Of a DNA stretch of 38,411 nucleotides, positions 22,987 through 32,497 are shown in pieces (position 1 is the first letter of the stretch; each line of letters begins with the position of its first letter). The position numbers and the translations under genes are program-made. This DNA comes from Podila epigama. Lineage: Eukaryota; Mortierellomycota; Mortierellomycetes; Mortierellales; Mortierellaceae. Location of the stretch: NCBI GenBank assembly GCA_015679605.1, contig JAAAVE010000005.1, positions 30,134-68,544 of the forward strand, given 5' to 3'. The notes under the pieces are model-generated. The model saw only the letters and a program-made list of their open reading frames with translations. It did not search any database and was not told the DNA's origin.

Positions 22987-24173
22987 ATGAGTCAACAAAA
23001 AAAATCTTTAGTGATCAATATTGAAGGTGGTGAACCTTACGGACCCCAGGACACGGTTTTATTCTACGGGGACCCCGTAAAGCCTACAGTGGTGATATGC
23101 AGTGTGACCTTAACCACCAATTACGAATGCAAGGGGGATTGCATCGAGGTTTGCTTCACTGGTAAAGCAGCGTCCCGATGGACAGGCAAGTTATCCAAAG
23201 GATTTGGAGGTTGTCTAGGGAAAAAAAATAAAATGTTTGCAAAGAGGGGTAAGAATATTAAAATAACGCGTTACAAAAAAAAAATCTGATAGACGGGGAT
23301 GACACAATGACAGGAAAAGAAGTCTTTTGTCGGCGGCAATGGGTTCTTCCCACAAACCAACCACAGTCTGGGAGAATCGCACCTGGAGTTTACACAGCGA
23401 CATTCGAGGCAGTTCTGGAACCAACATTCCCTTCGTCGAGTGAATTCAAAGGTGGGCGTGTGACTTACAAGGTGGAAGCAAAGCTCCATAGAAAGTGGAG
23501 CCTGAATGTCGTTGAGAGCAAGCGGATATGGTACTCGGCCACGAAGCTACCCCCGGCGACAATAGACCCTGTGTTGACTGTCGGCATCAGCTCTGGTGTT
23601 TGGCGGAATGCTCTCCCGTACTCTATCATCTTCCCATCGGATACCCTCTTCCTGGGCCAATTGGTGCCGGTGACAATTCATGTCGGTCCACTTTTGGCCA
23701 ACGGTGCCACCGCCAGACATGAACTTCGATTGCTACGCCCACGGCTTCGCTTGAAGCAGTACGCACACTTGCAAACTAGCTCTGGAAACTCTAGCACCAC
23801 TAAGAAAACATATGTGGTCGACCTAGACTTGAGTCATTGGCCTCGAGACGCCATTCAAGGATTTGAGGATAGAGTCTTGGTCCAATTGCCTGTGCTTCCT
23901 TTGATGGCGCCCACGACACAAACGGCGGTCTACTCTGTTCGGCACTCACTCAACTTCATGGCCGGAGTTGCGGCCAAGGACCTCAGTGGGGTCATGAAAG
24001 TGAAAGGTACAAGAGAAAATAAAAAAAAATCCTCTCAATGAATAGAACACCTGCACCGTGATTGTTACCAATGCATCCTGCTAATCGTGCCTTTCACTTT
24101 ATTAACATCAATAGTCAAAGTGGACGTCACTGGTCCTCGACCACCAGGCGAAAGTGTCCTAACACAGGTGTAA
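22987..24173 (+). CDS. Arrestin-like protein, copy 2
   Basis: Predicted join 22987-23185, 23293-24006, 24115-24173 gives 323 aa. Residues 1-66 form the arrestin-N start (SLVINIEGG, VLFYGDPVKPTVVICSVTL, GDCIEVCFTGKAASRW); the C part has VWRNALPYSIIFPSDTLFLG and VPVTIHVGPLL, aligning block for block with copy 1. It ends VKVDVTGPRPPGESVLTQV, the normal arrestin-like tail. Both introns sit at the same place and phase (1) as in copy 1, so the genes are tandem duplicates. Intron 1 appears to use a GC donor (ACAG/GCAAGT); a GT donor 24 bp upstream would delete a conserved beta-strand ending in Trp. No PPxY motif is seen. The promoter must lie in the last intron or exon of copy 1. Confidence 0.78.
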
Positions 24174-24417
24174 CGAGGCACCCCTGAACGTGTTGAAGAA
24201 ATGTAAAAATGAACATAAAAGGAGAATAATGTCATGTAAAAGACTTTCTTTTCTTTTTCCTTCGTTCGTTCAAATTCGCCCTCCTCTTCCCTCCTTTTTT
24301 TTTCACCCTGTCATCTTGTTCCATCCCAGCACTGTCCTGGTTTACCTGCCCGCAAGTAGAAGAGATAAAATAAAACAACAGCGTACAAGAGCAAAGCAGT
24401 GTTAACCAACATCCAGC

Positions 24418-26805
24418 ATGGCAGCTCTTGGTTCTGGTTTGCGGTTGCCCAAAGTGGTGCTTGCCATTGTCGTCAACATTGTGCTCTTTGTAATAGTCTA
24501 TAGAGGGTATTTGCTTGCGGGCACCTCTACCACTACGACAGCCTCCTCCACTGATGCCTCGCCTTCAAAGGAAACACTCTTGGAACAAGAATACGAGTCA
24601 CTCATTGCACGGCAAAAACAGCAGATCGTCCTCACTCGGCAGCTTGTTACAGATCTACAGGCCCAAAAGGCTGCCACCCAAACCTTGACTAAGAATGTGA
24701 ATCTGTCGGTGGAGGAAGCGGCTTTGGCCGCAGCGTTAGCTTCACAGGCCGCTGTCCTTGCAGGTGTTTCCAAGAGTTCACCCCTGGATGACGACCCGAG
24801 CAAGCAAAGATCGCTGTACTCGTTCAAGGTGTGTTAAAAGCAGAAAAAAAATCAAGCGTACATCGAAGCAAAGTACATGTTGAAATATATTCTTGAACGT
24901 AGGATTGAATCAATTGCTAAGCAGACCATACTTCCGAACAGGTACCAGAGGAGCTGGAAGAGACGCATGATGTGGCGATTCCTCGGGATATTCCTCCTTG
25001 GACAGAGACGGATGGAGCGTTGTTGCGAACACTCACTGGCTTCAACATCATGACGGAACTCTTGAAGGAAGAATACAGTAAAAACGCAAAGCTCTCGCAC
25101 CGGAATGCACTGGACATGGCCAAAGTGAGTCGCTCGGAGAGAGTGTACAAGGCGCTCTGGAACCACGTGTACCCAATCTACGAGGCCTTGCCAGGGACTC
25201 CATTTGACAAAGAGCGCGCTCTAAGTGAGATGGCAAAGACACGAGCCGACATTGAATTTTTTCTAAAACTCGAGCACAAGTTGTTCCCCTGGGTGCACTT
25301 TCATCGAAAGACGTCCTTTTCCTTGTATCAGAATTACAAGGGCAAAGGATATGTTTTGTGTGCTGGCAACGGGCAATTTGCGCACCTGGTGAGCTCTGTC
25401 CAATCTATCCGCGAGGTGTTGAAGTCGGACCTGCCAATTCAAGTGTTTTATTCTGGAGATTCTGACTTGTCACCATCCCGGCAAGCGTTCGTACGAGATA
25501 TGACCACCAACATTGAGATCATTGACATCAACACCATTTTTGACAATGCGTACATGCAGTTGGAAGGATGGTCCATCAAGGCCTTTGCTATCTTGGCGTC
25601 GAGGTTTGAAGACGCCATGTTGATTGATGCCGACGTTTACTTTTTGAGGGTAAGAATGACGAATGGGATGGAGGAGGGAATAACAACAACAACAAAAGAA
25701 GAAGAAAAAAAAAGGAGGATAAGAAGTAAAGTGTAGGGGTGGGAATGTGAGTTTAGGCTAATGATTTTTCCCTATTCTTCAACCGATTTTTCTCGTTGAA
25801 TAGGAGCCATCAGAACTGTTTGATGATCCAGCGTACAAGCACGTCGGGGCGCTGTTCTTTTACGACCGGACGTTGTATTTCCAGTGGAAACAATACCCAG
25901 ACTTTATGCGGGCCACCATGCCACTCATGTCGAGCTTCCCCAAGAAAAGCCGATCTTTCCGTTCCATCACATCGTACGAGCAAGAATCTGGTGTGGTCGT
26001 TGTCAACAACAAGAAGAGGTTCCTCGGAATGCTGGCGGCGTGTAAGATGAACAGCAAATGGGAGCGGGACCTTTGGTCATACAAGATTTTCCATGGCGAC
26101 AAGGAGACGTTTTGGATCGGCTTTGAGATGATGCAGGATCCTTATGCGTTTGTGCGTTCGTCCAGCTCGGCTCTAGGTGAAATTCACGAGTTTTGGAAAC
26201 AGACTGTCTGTGGCACGCAGCTACACTTGGATTATCTACAGCGCCCCATGTGGTGGAATGGTGGTTTGATGCGGAATAAGGCGAGCAAGATCACGCGCGA
26301 CCTTGAATTTAAACATTGGATGCATGGCGGTGGCATGCAGAAACGACGCGAACTAAATGTTGAAGACCCAGAGATGTCGCGTGAGCTCCTGGATGACCTG
26401 CAGCTCCAACATAAGAACCAGCTTGACTTGGAGCCAGGAGACCCAGTGTGGAATGTTGGCCAGAGTTGTCTTTCTGGAGGGGCGATTGTGGCCTTGACTG
26501 AGGAGGAGAGACGCAGGACGGTAGGCTTCCGAAAGATTAATACTGTAGCTCAGTCCATCGCCTACCAAGCGACCTTGGGACGACCTATTGATCCTAAATC
26601 GCACAAGTGGCGTGTGGTGCTGGGCGAACCTGAGCAGCCAGAGTCATCATTGTCACAAGTCCCGGCAGAGAATGCCGCTATGGGCATTCCAGCGGGATCA
26701 TTGGTGTCATCGGATACGCATGGCTGGAAAGCAATGTATGACACTGTCAAGAAACATGCTGAGGAGAAAAGTGGCAAGGCAGAAGAAAGTTTTTCCACAC
26801 AATAA
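24418..26805 (+). CDS. Alpha-mannosyltransferase-like protein, GT71 family, copy 1
   Basis: Type II Golgi membrane protein, probably adding alpha-mannose to N- or O-glycans. Predicted join 24418-24828, 24942-25649, 25804-26805 gives 706 aa; both introns are GT-AG, phase 0. One signal anchor at 11-29, an Ala/Gln-rich possible coiled-coil stem (about 50-120), then the catalytic domain: GKGYVLCAGNGQF, LPIQVFYSG, KAFAILASRFEDAMLID, the metal-binding D366-A-D368, GALFFYDRT, QESG (433-436), and GDKETFWIGFEM (GDKE 471-474). All expected motifs are present, unlike the GT71-like gene at 14.4 kb. MNN1-type alpha-1,3 specificity is the best guess but cannot be proven from sequence. A second copy follows 129 bp downstream. 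An AATAAA occurs 5 nt after the stop. Confidence 0.85.
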
Positions 26806-26809
26806 CAAA

Positions 26810-26815
26810 AATAAA
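26810..26815 (+). terminator. AATAAA signal after GT71 copy 1
   Basis: Exact AATAAA beginning 5 nt after the stop codon, within the 129-bp gap before the next start codon; a functional site here would have to cleave just before the next gene's leader. Confidence 0.4.
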
Positions 26816-26934
26816 GGGGTCGAGGGACAAACATTCCCAAACTCCCTGAAAAAATGAATTTTTTTTTGGTTGTTGGTTCCTTTTCTATTTTTCTTGCACC
26901 CTTTTTCATCTCGTTTAACTCGTCAACTGAAAAT

Positions 26935-29087
26935 ATGACGGTTATTCGGCCGCGGTCACTCACAAGACTGTTGGTGTTTATCTTTGCAAACTTCCTGGCG
27001 TACATGATTACTGGATGGCTTACAAGACGTGGTCAACGAGAAACTATCCAGGACATGTGGAAAATCCAAGAGGACCAGATCAAAAAGGCCCAGGAGCTTT
27101 TGCAGGAATTGTTGGCTGAGCAGACTACCATCGAAGACAACATTGATCAAGTATACCAGTCGTCGTTTGAAGCAGCCTCGGCATTCTCAGACATACTTTT
27201 ACCAAGGCCGTCTGCGCCAGCGCCTCGTCATAGCTTCAAGGTGAGCTAAGGAGGAGGGGTATTGGTCGCACCTTAGTTGCAGTTTACAATGATACGTGAG
27301 AAGGAAACGAGTCGGTACTCACTCGCAACTTGCGTCGACCGACAGGTGCCAGAAGGACTGGCCAAAACACACGATGTTGCGATTCCTCGCGACATTCCAC
27401 CGTGGACAGAACGAGAGACGGCATTGTTAGGCACGAGTCTTGGATTTAACGTCATGACAGAGATGATCAAGGATATCTACTATGGAAACGGACATTTGGA
27501 GGAGGAAGAGAAGTATCATATTGATCTTGCCAAGATGAGTCGCACGGAGCACGTCTACAAGGCCCTGAGGGCCTATCTTGCTCCAACTTATCATGCTCTC
27601 GTTGGCACAACTGAAGAAAAGAATTTGCAATTCGTTGCACTTGCGCAAACGCGACCTGAGGTCGACTTCTTTTTCAAATTGGAGCAAGAGTTGTTTGGCT
27701 TTCTCAAGTTTAAGAATCATTCTACTACGTTCTCATTGCAAGAGTCTTTTGCTGGCAAAGGCATTGTCATTTGTGCAGGAAACAATCAGTTGGCATACGC
27801 GGCCACGACGATTGTTGTTCTCCGGCAGGTTCTCAAGACTACTCTGCCCATCCAAGTGTTTTATAACTCCCAATTCGACCTGGACCCAATCGCTCAGCAA
27901 TATCTTGGGAATATAACGACTGACCTTGAGTTTGTGGATGTGACCGAGGTGCTGGACCACTTTCAGCTGTTACTAGAAGGTTGGGCTATTAAGCCATTTG
28001 CGCTGCTGGCGTCTCGGTTTGAAGAAGCGATTTTGATCGATGCTGATGCCTTCTTTGTTAGGGTAAGAAAGAAAAAAATGGAAAAGAATGAATGTTGCTG
28101 TGTTGCTGTGTGACAAACAAACTGTGGACTTTGTATACTCATGCTGGTTGCAAAAACATCAAAAAAAAAAAGAATCCAGAAGAACTGTTTGAAGATCCTG
28201 GGTACCAAGCAACAGGAACTTTATTCTTTTATGATAGGACATTCGCGACCAACTGGCACGAGATTCCGGATTTTATGCGATCTATCATGCCATTCATGTC
28301 CACGTTTCCTGAAAAGACAAGGGCCTTTCTGGCCTATAACACGTATGAGCAAGAGTCTGGTGCGGTGCTGGTAAACAAAAAGACTCGACTCCTGGGACTT
28401 CTTGCAGCAAGCAGACTGAATGCCAGGTGGGAGCGAAAGCTGTGGTCATACAAGGCCTTCTATGGTGACAAGGAGACATATTGGATTGGGTTCGAGATGG
28501 TCCAGGAACCGTACGCGTTCATGCGCACGTCCGCCGGAGTCATTGGTGAAGTGAGCACGAAAGAGAACGCGACAGTTTGTGGATGCCAGGTGCATCTGGA
28601 CCATCAGGACAGGCTTCTGTGGTGGAACGGAGGTCTATTCAAGAACAAGAACAGTAATGACCGCCGATTGTTGAATTTTGAGTATTGGATGCATGGTGGT
28701 GGACACCAGGAGCATCGAGAGCTGTTTGTTCGACGTCCAGAACTGGTTCAGGAACTGTTGAAGGAACGCGGTGTTTCGTCCCTTTCAGAACTGGAGATAG
28801 AGCCTGAGGATCCCAAGTGGAATATTGGCGAGAGCTGTCTGAGTGGTGGAACGATCCAGGAACTGGACCCTGCGATCAAGGCAATGGCGGCCACTTTCAA
28901 ACGTCTTTATGAGGTGACCCAGAGTGACCAAATGCAGTTACAGATAGGACAACCGATGCGAATGGAACACGACTGGGAAGCGATCGTGGAGGACAGAGTG
29001 GAAAGTGCGAATGAGCTGCCATTGAAGCACAATTGGGAAGCGTTTTTCCATCATGCCCAAGCTCATGCCAGCAACAAGGGAAAGTGA
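26935..29087 (+). CDS. Alpha-mannosyltransferase-like protein, GT71 family, copy 2
   Basis: Tandem paralogue of the preceding gene. Predicted join 26935-27240, 27346-28062, 28173-29087 gives 645 aa. Signal anchor at 9-28 (TRLLVFIFANFLAYMITGW), a charged helical stem, then THDVAIPRDIPPWTE, GKGIVICAGNNQL, LPIQVFYNS, D334-A-D336, TGTLFFYDRT, QESG (401-404) and GDKETYWIGFEM (GDKE 439-442). Intron positions and phases (0, 0) are identical to copy 1. The stem is shorter and the sequence has diverged throughout, so the duplication is not recent. The last acceptor follows eleven A residues rather than pyrimidines. An in-frame ATG at 26854 would add 27 residues, including a second hydrophobic stretch; I prefer 26935 because the anchor then starts as in copy 1. 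Confidence 0.84.
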
Positions 29088-29751
29088 ACACTTGTTTTTG
29101 CCACTGTTCATGACATATGTGGAAGAGCATACGACGACGAGAGACAAAAATTCAATTACAAAAAAATAAAAAAATAAAAAGACGACATTCTGAAATGAAC
29201 CAACATTTGGTCGTTTGAACAACAACAAACAACGACTCGAAGCTCACACAAGATGACAAGATAAAAGATCGAATTCCATTCCACTCCTCAAGGCCAAAGG
29301 CGTCCTGGGATAGACATTCCCAATATTCCACTCTCATCCAGCCCACTCTGACCGACCAAAGACTATCCGGTTTATGCTGTCTGTCTGATCGACCGTGCTG
29401 TGTTCAAACATGGGAGCGCAGCGTATCGTTTACAACCATTTTTTTTTGTCCTGTGTCTTGTCTTGCGAGCGGTTTCATGGGCTGGTGAACGGGAACCAGG
29501 AATTTCGTTTTTTTTTTTTCTTTTTCTTTGTCTGTCAGGATAGCGTTCACTGTGTGTGGTGTGTGCGCGCGTTTGTGACAGGGAGAGAGAGAACCAGATG
29601 GCGGATGACTGTTTGAAAAAGTGACAAAATGACCAAGGGAAAGAAAGGAAAAAACGAGACTGGCCCCGAGTGTGTGCCTCTGTGTGTAATCTCTTGGTGT
29701 GTTGGGTCGTTTCCTGGCGACGCCATTCGTTATATACTGAAGATAATTAGC

Positions 29752-29811
29752 CATGATGATGATGATGATGATGACGATGATGATGATGACAACGATGATG
29801 ATAATAATGAT
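29752..29811. repeat. GAT/GAC trinucleotide repeat
   Basis: About twenty GAT-like triplets with GAC and AAT interruptions, noncoding. Confidence 0.85.
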
Positions 29812-29864
29812 ATCCCTCTTGGAACGAATCCACTCCAACCCGATGATATATCCCTTTCTTCGAA

Positions 29865-30050
29865 GCACTCTTTTTTTTCTTTTTCTTCTTTTTCTTCTTT
29901 CTTCTTTCTTCTCTCACATTTCATTTATCCCTTCTTTTCTGTTTGCTTTACACATTTTTAAAGATTACTTTTCTTTTTGTATTTTTTTCTTTCTGCCGTC
30001 CATTCCCTTTCGGTTCGTTCAATCTGTTCACTCTTTTTCTTTCCTAGGCT
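29865..30050 (+). promoter_or_regulatory. CT-rich promoter block
   Basis: Pyrimidine-rich + strand with TTC repeats lying just before the CAA-rich leader, the same arrangement as before the sulfite reductase gene; probably marks the transcription start region. Confidence 0.4.
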
Positions 30051-30170
30051 GTGTCATATTTCACCACACGCGCTGCACTCTACAACTCTACATACGCAGC
30101 TCTCTCCTTTGCCTTGTGCTCTTGTAAATATTTTCATCCTGTCATCCTGTTCAGCACTCAACCTACCTTA

Positions 30171-30187
30171 CAACAACAACAACAACA

Positions 30188-30218
<31 letters not shown>

Positions 30219-30270
30219 CAACAACAGCATCAACAAAAACAACAAAAGCAACAAAAACATCAATAACAAC
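30171..30270 (+). repeat. CAA/CAG repeat in the leader
   Basis: CAA, then about eight CAG, then CAA and CAAAAA variants. It lies in the predicted 5' leader exon, which ends CACCACAG before GTAGGG at 30282. No ATG was seen in the leader from about 30060 to the exon end. Confidence 0.85.
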
Positions 30271-30677
30271 AATCACCACAGGTAGGGAAAGTATTCCAAC
30301 CTGGACCACCCCCAAAAAAAACGAGAGAGCATGCAACATTAGCGCAAACAAACGCGTGTGTTTTTTTTTCCTTCCTTCCAAACCCCCCTTCCTCAACATA
30401 AGAAAACAGTTTAAAAAACTTTTTTTTTCTTGCTTTTCTAATCTTCATTCATTCTTTCTCTTTTTCTTTTTCTTTTTCTTTTTCTTTTTTTTCTGTTTTT
30501 TTTTTACTGTTTCTCTTCTAGTCCAAGGTCATCCCCCTCGACATCTTCTGCCGTATCGCCTAACAGTTCTCGACAGACTACATACTATTTTGAGTACCAT
30601 TGTTGCCGACAATCACTAGCAGAAAAGGAGACAAAGAGAGAAAAAAAAAGACAGTAGCAATAACTCGATTTGATAAA

Positions 30678-32082
30678 ATGACACCAAGTGACAAGGATCC
30701 CAGGATGGCATCATTCCCGCTACTGCTTGAGTACACCAGTGAGACAGAGGAGCGGAGGCGCCAGGAGGAGCTGTATAACCCTCCGTCACGGACATTCCAG
30801 TGGTGCCTCGCACCATTGGTCTTTCTTGGAAGCATGGTAAGGGTCCTCCAGACATTATTTTGACCACAAGGATACCTATCAAAAGGAGTGCGGGCATGCA
30901 AAAGATAATATCAGGTCATTTTCTTCAAACTGACGATATTCGTGCCATAGATTCCTGCATCAGTGCTACTGATTCACGTTCTCCAAGTACATAATCGACA
31001 AGCGGAGGCAGCTCATCACGGCGTGACATTGATCCCAACTGTATCTGTTGGTGTGGATCTTGTCGGCATTGCTATCGTCTTTGTATCCATCGTTGGTCTC
31101 TTTGGCGTCATACGGGGCTGCAAGCGAATGATGAACGTGGTATGTCTCCTTGGTGTCTTCTTTTCAAGTGTAACATACCGTGCTGTGTTTATCAACCCGA
31201 CTTGGTCAAATTAACGGATGCTTTGCCCCTCCACATCTTTCTTGTAGTATTTTGCATTCGTACTTTGCTTCATTGCATTCCAGGCCGCAAATACTCTAAT
31301 GGGATTCTCTACAGGAGCAAAGTGGACTATCGACGCGCTCGAGAGGTCTTGGGATAAGGCGTACAACTCTGACCAAGGTCTTATTCGCGATATGCAAAAA
31401 GAGGTAGGTCAAGTTTGGTTATTTGTTGGCAATGTCAATGTGAGAAAAAAAAAGAAAGGAAAGAAAAGCGAGAGAGCATGCTTGTGTGAGCGATTGACTG
31501 ACGGCGCCCGCTCCAACTATACGTTGATAGTTCCGATGCCAAGGGTTCCACACGCCATATGACCGCGCTGTTAGAACAGTCGAGGGCCTAAATGAGTACT
31601 TGCCAGCGTGTGCTGACATATTGCAGTCCAAGTTTGGAAAGAAACTTGAAAGAATCGGCTACTTGATTCTTTGCATTCGCATGATCCAGGTAAGAAGGCC
31701 AGCTGTCGCTTGATTTCTGACAACATGAATACACGCGAGCGCTTGTTATCTAACAAGAAGCATATCATATCTTCTTCTTAACACCACATCAAAAAACATT
31801 ATATAGCTTACTGGCGTGTTTCTACTGTCAATTCTGTTCAAGCACTTGGCATCTATGGATCCAGTTGGCGAAGGCGAGCATGGTGATGATGAGGAATACT
31901 CTTACTTCCTCAACGAGAAACAGCTGGAGGATGAGGAGTCCAGGGTCCCACTTTTGGGCAGTGACGAGGGTGAGTATCTTCCCGAGTACTCTGTAGGCGA
32001 CAAGTATGACTCTGAGGATGATGATGAGGAGGACCATGAGGATGGTTACCAGGACTTGCCTGATTATCCTGGATCTTTGTAA
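30678..32082 (+). CDS. Tetraspanin-like membrane protein
   Basis: Predicted join 30678-30836, 30951-31139, 31248-31403, 31531-31689, 31807-32082 gives 312 aa; all four introns are GT-AG, phase 0. Four TM segments fit the tetraspanin layout: about 38-64, 84-107, 117-137 and 209-232, with a large extracellular loop between TM3 and TM4. The loop has C171-Q-G in place of the usual Cys-Cys-Gly, and one other Cys (195) that could pair with it. TM4 contains Arg218. The cytosolic tail (233-312) is very acidic (DSEDDDEEDHEDG). Fungal tetraspanins (Pls1, Tsp2, Tsp3) organise membrane microdomains and hyphal or infection structures; which one this resembles cannot be judged. The ATG is the first in the spliced leader. 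The family call rests on topology more than motif. Confidence 0.68.
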
Positions 32083-32497
32083 ATATAATCGATTTTTTCT
32101 TATCCATTTATCCATTTCAACTTTTAAAGGGAAAAAAGTATGTTCGCAGCCCTTAAATGATATCATCTCGTCTGAAAAGGAGAGGGGAAACGGTCGAAGG
32201 AGTACAACTGTTTGAAACTGAAGTTGCAAGCGTCGCGTTTTTTGTTCTGGTCATCATTCTTCATCCCTGCGTATGGGTTTGTCTACAGTCAGCCCATCTT
32301 TCTCATCATCCCCTCTGAACCCCTCTTCTCAATTGCGAAGGCCTTATACTTTTGACCTGTGCATCATCCTAGCCTCATTTTGAGTCTGCAATCCGTGCAT
32401 CGTCACACACTTCTCAGAGGGCGTCGCCAAAACTTTTCATACAACAGAAAACGGGAACTGGAACTCTATCTCACCTAGTAGTTATTTTTTTTACCAG
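32083..32497. other. Spacer and promoter of the acetyl-CoA transporter gene
   Basis: No gene was seen. The sequence directly before the ATG (TTTTTTTTACCAG) looks like a splice acceptor, and GTATGG at 32271 is a possible donor, so a leader intron ending exactly at the start codon is plausible. Confidence 0.45.

Larger units (their letters stand above)
29088..30677. other. Spacer, CT-rich promoter and spliced leader of the tetraspanin-like gene
   Basis: No coding gene was found. From left to right it holds A/T-rich 3' flank, a GAT tract, a CT-rich block (29865-30050), a CAA/CAG-rich leader exon, a GT-AG leader intron (30282-30521) with a long CT-rich 3' end, and the rest of the leader to 30677. 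The long poly-Gln/poly-Asn frames across the CAA/CAG tract lack a credible start and are treated as noncoding. Confidence 0.55.

Noticed and set aside
22855-23289. Single fused double-arrestin protein using the open frame before copy 2
   Set aside because: The intron phase of copy 1 leads into a different frame that stops at 22982; no good phase-0 donor was found to join the two.
30051-30266. Poly-Gln protein from the CAA/CAG tract
   Set aside because: No ATG start in that frame, it ends at a stop inside the tract, and position and splicing fit a 5' leader exon.
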